A stretch of 17,745 nt of DNA from an uncultured Brachyspira sp. (GCA_934725525.1 CAKVCG010000019.1:1-17745); one strand, 5' to 3'; numbered from the stretch's first letter, positions 7,932-13,385 are shown. Made by a program: numbers and translations. The notes: generated from the letters alone by a model not told the origin.

Positions 7932-8516
7932 ATGTCAGAAACTATAATGAAAGAAAAAAACAAAATAAGAACTTTATTCAAAAGTATAAGAAGCAATTTA
8001 AATTCCGATTTTGTGGAAAAGAAAAGCGCGATAATCTACAGAAAATTTTTAAGAATAGTCAATCTAAATAAATTCGATTCCATTTGCGTATATATAGATT
8101 TCAATAACGAAGTATCAACAAAAAATATAATCAATTATGCAATAAAGAATAATATAAAGGTTTCGATTCCTTACATAGTAGACGAATATAAAATGAAATT
8201 AAAATATATTAAAGATTACGATAAAGATATAAACCGAAATACAAAGTTTGGAAACGGCGAGCCTTTCGATTATTGCAAAGATTCTTCAATAAAAGAAGTT
8301 TCTATGTTTATAATTCCCGCTCTGGCTTTTGACGAATACTGCAACAGACTCGGATTTGGAAAAGGATATTATGACAATGTTTTGAAACTTAATAAAAATG
8401 CTTTAAGAATAGGATTGGCTTACGATTATCAGATTCTTCCAAATCTTCCTAAAAATAATAATGATGAAATATTAGATATAATTATAAGCGAAAATAAAGT
8501 TATAAAAGCGGATTAA
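7932..8516 (+). CDS. 5-formyltetrahydrofolate cyclo-ligase family protein
   Basis: Enzymes of this family (MTHFS/YgfA) convert 5-formyl-THF to 5,10-methenyl-THF using ATP, in one-carbon metabolism. The 194-residue product has the N-terminal basic helix KNKIRTLFKSIRSNL. It also has IPALAFDEYCNRLGFGKGYYDNVL, with the hallmark GFGKGYYD near residue 138, and a C-terminal IGLAYDYQILPNLP. These match family order and length. No good ribosome site precedes ATG 7932 or the next in-frame ATG at 7947, so translation may depend on the upstream PilZ gene that ends 17 nt earlier. The 3' end overlaps the convergent cheW stop by 4 nt. Confidence 0.9.
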   Translation: MSETIMKEKNKIRTLFKSIRSNLNSDFVEKKSAIIYRKFLRIVNLNKFDSICVYIDFNNEVSTKNIINYAIKNNIKVSIPYIVDEYKMKLKYIKDYDKDINRNTKFGNGEPFDYCKDSSIKEVSMFIIPALAFDEYCNRLGFGKGYYDNVLKLNKNALRIGLAYDYQILPNLPKNNNDEILDIIISENKVIKAD

Positions 8517-9043
8517 TTTTCTTGCGTTTCTTCGTCGCCGCTATCGTCTTCTTCGTTAGTAAATAATTTATCTAAATCTAAAACCACAAGCAGTTTATTC
8601 TCCATTTTTCCAACGCCTTTTATATATCTCTGACCTATTCCTTGAAGCATAGACGGAGGAGGCTGAATATCCGAATTTACCATCGAAACGACTTTTGAAA
8701 TAGAATCAATAATAATTCCCATATCAACATCTTCTATTTTTACTATTATGATTCCAGTGTTTTTATTGCCTTCGGATTTTTCCAAATTGAATCTCTTTTT
8801 CAAATCTATAATCGGAATAATATTTCCTCTTAAATTTATAACACCTTCAACAAAATACGGCGCATTAGGTATAAGGGTAATTTTCTCCATTTTAATTATT
8901 TCTTTAGCTTGCATAATATCTATAGCATATTCTCCATTTCCCAATCTAAAAGTAACCAAAGTGGTGGTTTCTTCTTCAATATCAACATGTTCTACATCTT
9001 CTTTTTCAATAGATTCAACAGATTGTTGTTCTAAATCTGACAT
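8513..9043 (-). CDS. cheW: Chemotaxis coupling protein CheW
   Basis: CheW couples chemoreceptors to the kinase CheA in the cytoplasmic signalling array. The 176-residue protein has an acidic N-terminal extension (about 25 residues). It then has the CheW fold with TTLVTFRLGNGEYAIDI, IPNAPYFVEGVINLRGNIIPIIDLKKRF (the most conserved CheW stretch), DSISKVVSMV and KLLVVLDLDKL. A second acidic tail closes it. GGAGG is 5 nt before the ATG at 9043. It lies downstream of tRNA-Ala on the same strand with an 85-nt gap. Its stop overlaps the stop of the folate gene, so no terminator separates the two converging transcripts. Confidence 0.96.
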   Translation of the reverse strand: MSDLEQQSVESIEKEDVEHVDIEEETTTLVTFRLGNGEYAIDIMQAKEIIKMEKITLIPNAPYFVEGVINLRGNIIPIIDLKKRFNLEKSEGNKNTGIIIVKIEDVDMGIIIDSISKVVSMVNSDIQPPPSMLQGIGQRYIKGVGKMENKLLVVLDLDKLFTNEEDDSGDEETQEN

Positions 9044-9128
9044 AATGCCTCCGACTATTTTTATTATAATTTTTTACATCATTTTATCTTGTATGACTAT
9101 TATCGGAAATATACGATTATTTATTTAT

Positions 9129-9202
9129 TGGAGATGATGGGGTTCGAACCCACGACCCTCACGCTGCCAGCGTGATGCTCTCCCAAACTGAGCTACATCC
9201 CC
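9129..9202 (-). tRNA. tRNA-Ala, anticodon GGC
   Basis: Read on the minus strand from 9202, the cloverleaf is complete. The acceptor is GGGGATG paired with CATCTCC, the D arm is GCTC...GAGC, and the anticodon stem TCACG/CGTGA carries the loop CTGGCAG. The T arm is GTGGG-TTCGAAC-CCCAT and the discriminator is A. The anticodon is GGC. The third acceptor pair is G3-T70, the main alanine identity element, which confirms the charging. CCA is not encoded: the next bases are ATA. The gene is 74 nt with the discriminator. Confidence 0.97.
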
Positions 9203-9248
9203 GCCCTAAATTAAATGATTAAAACATTAAAAACAATTATCAAAAATT

Positions 9249-9277
9249 ATTCTATTATAATTTATATTTAAAGTCAA
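9249..9277 (-). promoter_or_regulatory. Promoter of the tRNA-Ala gene
   Basis: On the minus strand TTGACT (9277-9272), a 17-nt spacer and TAGAAT (9254-9249) lie about 45 nt before the mature 5' end. Ten of twelve bases match the consensus. Transcription may continue into cheW. Confidence 0.55.
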
Positions 9278-9384
9278 CGATTAAAATTTATTTTGACAAT
9301 TTAAATAAAATAATATAGATAAAATTTTTAGCTTGCATATTAGTATAATTTTGAAATTAAATTAAAAAAAGTTTTTATTATTTT

Positions 9385-9442
9385 GGATTGCTCGCCAAAG
9401 GCGGGCTTTAGCCTCGATTTATAAAACAAATCTTGCAATGAC
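9385..9442 (-). repeat. Dispersed repeat, GTCATTGC...GCAATCC type, left copy
   Basis: Read on the minus strand it begins GTCATTGCAAG and ends CGAGCAATCC, with the inner blocks CGAGGCTAAAGCC and CGCCTTTGGCG. A shorter, inverted relative lies at 13358-13385. CGCCAAAGGCG can fold into a short hairpin. From memory, repeats with these ends are scattered in many bacterial genomes, but I cannot search here. The two copies bracket the accessory region. Confidence 0.6.
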
Positions 9443-9473
9443 TAAATTTTTTAGAATTTTTTTCTTTAAACTG

Positions 9474-9501
9474 TTGATAAAAATTCTAAACATTGTATAA
9501 T
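9474..9501 (+). promoter_or_regulatory. Promoter of the AGCTC-repeat reading frame
   Basis: TTGATA (9474-9479), a 16-nt spacer and TATAAT (9496-9501) lie only 7 nt before the ATG at 9509. The geometry is the same as at the permease promoter. Any transcript from it would start at or next to the ATG, without room for a ribosome site. Confidence 0.6.
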
Positions 9502-9508
9502 TTTAACT

Positions 9509-9586
9509 ATGTTAAAGAAAAATGAAATACTAAAAATAATAAATTCTGCAGCAGCTCAGCTCAGCTCAGCTCAAGCATCACTTTAA
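9509..9586 (+). CDS. 25-codon frame with AGCTC pentanucleotide tract, possible phase-variable leader
   Basis: The frame reads MLKKNEILKIINSAAAQLSS and five more residues (AQASL), then TAA at 9584-9586. Its second half is encoded by a perfect tract of four AGCTC units (9553-9572). The tract length sets the downstream frame. With one unit more, the frame would run without a stop into the lipoprotein gene that ends at 10913. With one unit less it would run 65 codons to a stop at 9769-9771. Both alternative frames are open across about 190 nt, which is unlikely in DNA this AT-rich. It may be the surviving front end of a contingency gene or a regulatory leader. No function is known, and translation is not shown. 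Confidence 0.45.
   Translation: MLKKNEILKIINSAAAQLSSAQASL
9553..9572 (+). repeat. (AGCTC)x4 pentanucleotide tandem repeat
   Basis: Four exact AGCTC units follow a GCAGC lead-in and end at AAGC. This is the only GC-richer simple repeat in an otherwise AT-rich intergenic stretch. The unit length is not divisible by three, so slipped-strand copy changes would switch reading frames. Confidence 0.9.
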
Positions 9587-9691
9587 ACTTTTTTCAAGTT
9601 TATGTTTACTTATTGATTATAAAATATTATTCTATTTTTTTATTAAAAACTTATTCAAATTCTTTTTTGAATTTATTAAATTTCAGTTTGG

Positions 9692-9725
9692 AAAAAGCAT
9701 TTATTTATTTAAATGTTTTTATAAA
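9692..9725 (+). repeat. 34-bp leader repeat with hairpin, copy 1
   Basis: A perfect 34-bp direct repeat shared with 10980-11013. Both copies end about 25 nt before a start codon, just upstream of the ribosome site. In RNA the segment 9693-9703 (AAAAGCATTTA) can pair with 9710-9720 (TAAATGTTTTT), giving an 11-bp stem with one G-U pair and a 6-nt loop. It may be a 5' UTR control element or a duplicated insertion footprint. Confidence 0.8.
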
Positions 9726-9749
9726 AAAATTAAATCAAAGGAGTTCCTT

Positions 9750-10913
9750 ATGGGAATACAAAGGAAAATAAAAACTATGAGAAAGTTTTTAAATTTAACA
9801 ATTACGCTTATGATTTTATTTATAAGTATTTCCACAGTGGGATGTGGAGCAAAAGATGACTATATCGAAGGATATGGAGAAGATTATATAGAAGAGGGCG
9901 AATATGAATATTATGAAGAACCTCAAGAAACAACAATTTCTGATAAAGATATGCAAAAAATATTAAAAAAATATCCTGATTGGAGGACACAACCAGAAGA
10001 ATTTGCAAGAAAAGCTTTTTATACAGGTCAAATCGATACTGTAGATGAAGGTTTTGCAAATTTAATAGCTAACATCATAATGCAAACAGGTAGTTATAAT
10101 AATATTGGAGTTAACTACGACCCGAATAGTTTGATTCTATATTTAAAAAATGAATGGATGGAAGAGAAAAGTAAAAAAGATAGGGCTTTTTTAAAAATTC
10201 AAAAAGTTAAATCAATTTTTCAATTAGAAGATTATAAAAATGATAATAATCCTATTTATCAATACTTTATGAATTCTGATAATGTTAGCATTGAAGGTGC
10301 ATATAAAAATATTGCATTTTATTATCTTACACTAGCTGTTAATAAATCTAATGGTAAAACAAAAACTCTTTGGGAAAATTTTTATAATATTCCATATAAT
10401 ACTATAAAATATGAATCTCAAACAACAACTAAATTAGTTTGGACAAATAAAATGTTTGACGACTATAAATATTGTCAAGAATATTTTAAACAATATATTA
10501 GTGATTATAATCGTGAAAAATTATTGGAATCACATTATGAACAAATAGAAGCTGCTAAAAGAGAATATGATGATGCTATTCGTTATAATTTAGGTGTTGA
10601 AAAAGCGATTGATTGGTCAAATGAAAGTATCAATGGGTATTCAGAACATTTTTATAAATTTTATAATACTAGTTGGACAAATCTATTTAATAAAAATTAT
10701 GATTGGAGCGGTGATGTATTTCAGGATTCTATTAATCAATATTATGCATTACCTAATTGGGATGAGATATCTAGACCTTATAAAAAAGAAGAGGTTATTC
10801 ATAAAGAATGGTTGCAAGTAGTAGATAGAAATAATAACAATGCTTCTATCTTTGCTCAAAATACAATAAAAATTTTTGTAGATTATGCATATAACAAAAA
10901 ACTACCAAAATAA
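9750..10913 (+). CDS. Putative lipoprotein of unknown function
   Basis: The 387-residue product begins with a lipoprotein signal: basic residues, a hydrophobic core LTITLMILFISIS, and the lipobox-like TVGC with the candidate lipidated Cys at 32. A strongly acidic, Tyr-rich linker follows (about residues 36-60, many E, D and Y). The rest is rich in Tyr, Asn, Lys and Trp, with no domain I recognise. ATG 9750 is preceded by AAAGGAG with 7 nt spacing. ATG 9777 is a possible alternative that would still leave a usable signal. Codon use is poorer in TCG, GCG and CGC than in the flanking core genes, suggesting acquired DNA. It heads a possible series of small genes on the same strand. The upstream frame is open back to the AGCTC tract. 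Confidence 0.8.
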   Translation: MGIQRKIKTMRKFLNLTITLMILFISISTVGCGAKDDYIEGYGEDYIEEGEYEYYEEPQETTISDKDMQKILKKYPDWRTQPEEFARKAFYTGQIDTVDEGFANLIANIIMQTGSYNNIGVNYDPNSLILYLKNEWMEEKSKKDRAFLKIQKVKSIFQLEDYKNDNNPIYQYFMNSDNVSIEGAYKNIAFYYLTLAVNKSNGKTKTLWENFYNIPYNTIKYESQTTTKLVWTNKMFDDYKYCQEYFKQYISDYNREKLLESHYEQIEAAKREYDDAIRYNLGVEKAIDWSNESINGYSEHFYKFYNTSWTNLFNKNYDWSGDVFQDSINQYYALPNWDEISRPYKKEEVIHKEWLQVVDRNNNNASIFAQNTIKIFVDYAYNKKLPK

Positions 10914-10979
10914 AAAAAAGATAAAATAGATTTGATATTGTAGGGCTTATTGAAAAATATGGAGATTAATTATATTCGC

Positions 10980-11013
10980 AAAAAGCATTTATTTATTTAA
11001 ATGTTTTTATAAA
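10980..11013 (+). repeat. 34-bp leader repeat with hairpin, copy 2
   Basis: Identical to 9692-9725 over 34 bp and placed 26 nt before the ATG at 11040, just ahead of AAGGAG. The flanks differ. A second ribosome-site-like GGAGATTAATTAT lies just upstream (10960-10972), resembling the true site region of the following gene and suggesting local duplication. Confidence 0.8.
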
Positions 11014-11039
11014 TTATTTTATTTTAAGGAGATTAAATT

Positions 11040-11312
11040 ATGGGATTTTGGGATTTAGTAAAAAAAGGGGCTAAATTTGCAGGAGAAATGCTGGATAATT
11101 TTAACGAAGATATAGAAAGAGAAAATGCAAAGTATGAAAATCAAGCGTTTGGTCAAATGGATTATTATTCTCAACGGCAAATAGTAGAAAAATATATTGC
11201 AATGTATGAAAATTACGATACGGAAAGACTAAAATATATGTATAGTTATTCTAATGAGGCTAAACGAATGGCTATCGAAAGTATTCTTAAAGGAAGAGGA
11301 ATAATACAATAA
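11040..11312 (+). CDS. Small protein of 90 residues, unknown function
   Basis: The start MGFWDLVKKGAKFAGEML is an amphipathic helix. A charged, probably helical middle follows, and the end SNEAKRMAIESILKGRGII resembles the C-terminus of an uncharacterised small-protein group I recall (pattern of K-x-A-x-x-S/A-x-L-x-x-RG). I cannot confirm that by search. There is no signal peptide or membrane segment. AAGGAG lies 9 nt before the ATG. It sits between a lipoprotein and a broken coiled-coil gene on the same strand, with 18 nt to the next start, so co-expression is likely. Confidence 0.75.
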   Translation: MGFWDLVKKGAKFAGEMLDNFNEDIERENAKYENQAFGQMDYYSQRQIVEKYIAMYENYDTERLKYMYSYSNEAKRMAIESILKGRGIIQ

Positions 11313-11330
11313 AATATAGAGGGATATATT

Positions 11331-11542
11331 ATGGCAAATGAAAATAGAAAACAATCGTTGATTAATAAAATTAATAATTTGAGAAGGCAAATTGCAGAGA
11401 AAGAAGCGACTATTTTAAGATTAAACAAAAATCTTCTGGTATAAATAGCGGAGATAAAAATAGTATAGCAATGCTTGAAAGACATATTGCGAATTTTGAA
11501 ACTCAAATTATTAGTTTACAATCTGAACTTGATAAACTATAA
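11331..11542 (+). pseudogene. Frameshifted small coiled-coil protein gene
   Basis: ATG 11331 (GAGGG about 8 nt upstream) opens a frame of 37 codons, MANENRKQSLINKINNLRRQ and onward, that stops at TAA 11442-11444. The minus-one frame is open from about 11420 and continues as SSGINSGDKNSIAMLERHIA and onward to TAA 11540-11542, with the same charged heptad character. Adding one A in the run around 11423-11430 (TTAAACAAAAA) would join both halves into a coiled-coil protein of about 70 residues. No standard slippery heptamer is present. I therefore read it as a one-base deletion, or a sequencing error in a homopolymer, rather than programmed frameshifting. Confidence 0.65.
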
Positions 11543-11583
11543 AAAATTAATTTAAAATAATTATTATTAAAGGAGTTAAAATT

Positions 11584-11952
11584 ATGACAGAAGAACAAGA
11601 GAAAAAATGTCATGCCATTATTCATAGTTGCGCCGTTGCTTGCGCTGCTGGAAATGTTGCCCCTATACCAGGTTTAGGACTAGCCGCCGATATGGTAGCA
11701 ATGACAACTATGACTATGTCTTTAGCTGGAGTATTCGGCGGAGATTTAACTAAAGAAGCTGCAAAAGGCATAGCTATAGCAGCTATAAAAAAAGAAATGT
11801 TGAAAAAGCCTATAAAAACTGCAGCTAAAGAATTAAGCAAATTAATACCTGGTTTAGGACAAATTGTAGCCCCTTCTATCGGTGCGGCTATGATTGAAGC
11901 AGCTGGATGGGCTATAGCCAAACAATTAGAAAAAGAATGTAAAGATAAATAA
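11584..11952 (+). CDS. DUF697-like small helical protein
   Basis: The 122-residue product is almost all helix-forming and Ala/Gly-rich. The stretches IPGLGLAADMVAMTTMTMSL, AKGIAIAAIKK, AKELSKLIPGLGQIVAPSIG and IEAAGWAIAKQLEK resemble the DUF697 domain that elsewhere sits behind GTPase domains (YcjF-type and related). Here it is alone, with no GTPase. Two PGLG segments frame hydrophobic helices, so membrane association is plausible. AAAGGAG lies about 9 nt before the ATG. It is the last gene of the small-protein series, and a hairpin follows 21 nt after the stop. The function is unknown, and the family link is from memory of sequence pattern. Confidence 0.75.
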   Translation: MTEEQEKKCHAIIHSCAVACAAGNVAPIPGLGLAADMVAMTTMTMSLAGVFGGDLTKEAAKGIAIAAIKKEMLKKPIKTAAKELSKLIPGLGQIVAPSIGAAMIEAAGWAIAKQLEKECKDK

Positions 11953-11973
11953 TTTTAATGAAAATATTTATCA

Positions 11974-11995
11974 GGGGCAGTTTAATAACTGCCTC
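11974..11995 (+). terminator. Hairpin after the DUF697-like gene, possible terminator
   Basis: GGGGCAGTT (11974-11982) pairs with AACTGCCTC (11987-11995) over 9 bp with one G-U pair and a TAAT loop. TTATTA follows, so the U tract is weak. It is the only GC-rich hairpin after the small-gene series, at the correct place to end it. Confidence 0.55.
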
Positions 11996-12010
11996 TTATT
12001 ACTATATAAT

Positions 12011-12142
12011 TTTGGACGATATAAATATTTTCGATTGTTGGCAAGTGTTAAAATTGGCAATGTTGATGTTGCGGAATACATAATAAAGAAAGGTTTGGCA
12101 AAATCTTATAATGGAGTGGCTAGGCTAAAGCCGACAGAGTAA
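12011..12142 (+). pseudogene. Relic of a staphylococcal-nuclease-like (thermonuclease) gene
   Basis: The frame from TTT 12011 to TAA 12140-12142 encodes 43 residues. The segment YKYFRLLASVKIGNVDVAEY followed by IIKKGLAKSYNG resembles the C-terminal part of SNase-fold proteins (pattern KYGRLLA-V---G-DVAE-LI--GLA--Y-G). The upstream two thirds, with the usual catalytic Arg and Asp residues, is missing. The frame has no start codon or ribosome site, so it is read as a remnant. Its last codons contain AGGCTAAAGCCGA, shared with the dispersed repeat core, which suggests the repeat is fused to or inserted in the gene end. Confidence 0.6.
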
Positions 12143-12249
12143 AGTTTGGTAAATATTAATTTTATTTTAAAAATTAAAGAAACTTTTCATGAACTAAAAA
12201 ACTATCAAATTAATCAATGTAGCTTTTATTTTTTCTATTTCCTAAAAAG

Positions 12250-12510
12250 TTAGCTATGTGAACCCAAATCAATACAAGTTAAAATTAAAACATCCTCTTT
12301 CTTTTTATAAATCAAAAGTAAATCGGGTTTTATATGACATTCTCTATAGTCTTTATAATTTCCTTTAAGTTTATGGTCATTATATTTTTGTTCCAAAACT
12401 TCGCCGTTTGATAATTTCTCTATTATTTCCAATACAAGATTTGCATTTTTGGAGGATAATTTTTTAAATTGCTTTTTAAATTTTTTAGAAGTCTCGATTT
12501 CGTATTTCAT
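12250..12510 (-). CDS. YafQ-family toxin of a toxin-antitoxin module, C-terminus shortened
   Basis: YafQ toxins are ribosome-dependent mRNA endonucleases of the RelE superfamily. The 86-residue product keeps YNDHKLKGNYKDYRECHIKP, then DLLLIY and the terminal GSHS. H46, H59, D63 and H85 align with E. coli YafQ H50, H63, D67 and H87. The family normally ends GSHSELF or similar, with a C-terminal Phe that matters for activity in YafQ (F91). Here the codon after GSHS is TAA, and the next codons read CTT TTT (Leu-Phe), so one GAA-to-TAA change explains the loss. The start overlaps the antitoxin stop by 4 nt (ATGA), the usual arrangement. The toxin may be weak or inactive. Confidence 0.88.
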   Translation of the reverse strand: MKYEIETSKKFKKQFKKLSSKNANLVLEIIEKLSNGEVLEQKYNDHKLKGNYKDYRECHIKPDLLLIYKKKEDVLILTCIDLGSHS

Positions 12511-12701
12511 TTAAGCATTGCCTTTTTAAACTCTTTAAAATTCTTATATCTTTCAACTTCGCCGTTTTCAACTTCTTTAATAGCTTCCAAAAGTCTATCG
12601 CTAGGCTCTTTTTTAATTGTTATTTTTGCGTCCGTGAGTTTGACTACATTTTTTATAGCTATGCACAAATTTTTATCGGCGTTTTCAATTACTAATATCA
12701 T
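12507..12701 (-). CDS. Antitoxin partner of the YafQ-like toxin
   Basis: This 64-residue protein precedes and overlaps the toxin gene by 4 nt. The frame extends to ATG 12719, but I chose ATG 12701-12699. The ribosome site TAGGAG lies inside the longer version, 6 nt before it, and the promoter would place the transcript start at about 12722, almost on the longer start. The product begins MILVIENADKNLCIAIKNVV, has a helical charged middle and ends with NFKEFKKAMLK, a pattern seen in small antitoxins paired with YafQ/RelE toxins. It is not clearly DinJ. Antitoxins of this kind bind the toxin through the C-terminal part and usually repress the operon. Confidence 0.75.
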   Translation of the reverse strand: MILVIENADKNLCIAIKNVVKLTDAKITIKKEPSDRLLEAIKEVENGEVERYKNFKEFKKAMLK

Positions 12702-12728
12702 AATATCTCCTAATTTCAATGTTTCAAT

Positions 12729-12756
12729 ATTTTACCATAAGTTTAAACAAATTCAA
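12729..12756 (-). promoter_or_regulatory. Promoter of the YafQ-like module
   Basis: On the minus strand TTGAAT (12756-12751), 16 nt, TAAAAT (12734-12729). The -35 part lies in an 18-bp sequence (AAATTCAATATTAAATAA, plus strand, 12749-12766) that recurs at 13311-13328 in front of the second module with the same boxes and the same spacing. Confidence 0.6.
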
Positions 12757-12784
12757 TATTAAATAAAAAATTAATCCTAATAGC

Positions 12785-13042
12785 TTATTTATAAGACTTG
12801 CTTCTATGCGATATATCGAGTATATAAATAGTAATTTCACTATCGACAATATCGCATATTATTCGATAATCGCCGACACGATAACGCCAAAATCCGCTTA
12901 AATTACCAGCTAAAGCTTTGCCTTTAATTCTCGGATTTTCTAATTCTTCTAAATTGTCGATAAATTTTGCTATTCGTTTTTGAACGGTAAAATCCAAATT
13001 TTTTAATTGTTTTTTAGCGTTTGATTGTATTATAATTTGCAT
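12785..13042 (-). CDS. RelE/ParE-family toxin
   Basis: RelE-type toxins cleave mRNA on the ribosome, while ParE relatives poison gyrase. This 85-residue protein has the family layout: a basic N-terminal helix pair (NAKKQLKNLDFTVQKRI), then KALAGNLSGFWRYRVGDYRI, then ICDI and a closing IYILDISHRSKSYK. The GFWRYRVGDYRI core and the terminal HR..-Y signature are typical of the RelE group. It appears full length. It starts directly after the antitoxin stop with no gap and has no strong ribosome site of its own, which fits translational coupling. Confidence 0.9.
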   Translation of the reverse strand: MQIIIQSNAKKQLKNLDFTVQKRIAKFIDNLEELENPRIKGKALAGNLSGFWRYRVGDYRIICDIVDSEITIYILDISHRSKSYK

Positions 13043-13252
13043 TTATAAGCCAAGTTCTTTTTTAACCGATTGCCAGCTTTCGCCAGTCTCTCCGTTAAGT
13101 CTCGCTTTTCTTAATGTGAGCGCCGTTTTATAATCGTCTAAATATTCTAAAATGGCTTCTTTCATTAATTCTTCTTTTGTTATATTTCTTTCTTTTGCAA
13201 TTTCAAAATAAACTTCTTGAGTTTCTTCGGGTATATTCAATGTTATATTCAT
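13043..13252 (-). CDS. Antitoxin partner of the RelE-type toxin
   Basis: The 69-residue protein starts MNITLNIPEETQEVYFEIAK, a ribbon-helix-helix-like DNA-binding N-terminus, followed by a helix with KEELMKEAILEYLDDYKTAL and a C-terminal toxin-binding tail ending WQSVKKELGL. The frame extends to 13318, but ATG 13252-13250 is preferred. AAGGAG stands 5 nt before it, and the longer version would overlap the promoter. It abuts the toxin gene exactly. Repression of the module by antitoxin and toxin-antitoxin complex is the expected control. Confidence 0.87.
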   Translation of the reverse strand: MNITLNIPEETQEVYFEIAKERNITKEELMKEAILEYLDDYKTALTLRKARLNGETGESWQSVKKELGL

Positions 13253-13290
13253 TTTATCTCCTTTTTTCAAGGCTTTAATAGTATAATATA

Positions 13291-13318
13291 ATTTTATCAT
13301 AATATTAAATAAATTCAA
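13291..13318 (-). promoter_or_regulatory. Promoter of the RelE-type module
   Basis: On the minus strand TTGAAT (13318-13313), 16 nt, TAAAAT (13296-13291), a copy of the promoter before the YafQ-like module. Nearby AATATTAAATAA is repeated twice in direct orientation (13301-13312 and 13317-13328), possibly part of an operator. Confidence 0.6.
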
Positions 13319-13357
13319 TATTAAATAATAAATTTACTTGGTTAATCTTAAAAAATT

Positions 13358-13385
13358 GTCATTGCGAGGCTATGCCGAAGCAATC
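13358..13385 (+). repeat. Dispersed repeat, GTCATTGC...GCAATC type, right copy
   Basis: Reads GTCATTGCGAGGCTATGCC followed by GAAGCAATC. It shares both ends and the CGAGGCTA core with the 58-bp copy at 9385-9442, which points the other way. The ends GATTGC and GCAATC-like blocks are short inverted repeats, as in small non-autonomous elements. Confidence 0.6.

Larger units (their letters stand above)
9203..9749. other. Intergenic stretch between tRNA-Ala and the lipoprotein gene
   Basis: No conventional long gene lies here. From left to right it holds the tRNA promoter, a plus-strand TTGACA at 9294 with no clear -10 at standard spacing, and the dispersed repeat at 9385-9442. After these come a promoter with a 25-codon frame containing AGCTC repeats, a lone ATGTTTACTTATTGA motif (9602-9616) like those near fliF, and a hairpin repeat at 9692-9725. 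It marks the left end of the accessory region. Confidence 0.7.

Noticed and set aside
8748..9137. A 129-codon plus-strand frame across cheW and into the tRNA
   Set aside because: It is antisense to a clear CheW and runs into a tRNA, with no ribosome site.
11418..11444. Programmed minus-one frameshifting in the coiled-coil gene
   Set aside because: The frame-0 codons AAC AAA AAT do not form an X-XXY-YYZ slippery heptamer, and no strong downstream stem was seen.
11622..11921. A 99-codon minus-strand frame opposite the DUF697-like gene
   Set aside because: It mirrors the Ala/Gly-rich sense codons. The sense frame has the ribosome site and family-like motifs.
9129..13385. Integrative element or prophage inserted at tRNA-Ala
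   Set aside because: No integrase, no phage gene and no direct repeat of the tRNA 3' end were seen. The cargo lies on the 5' side of the tRNA.
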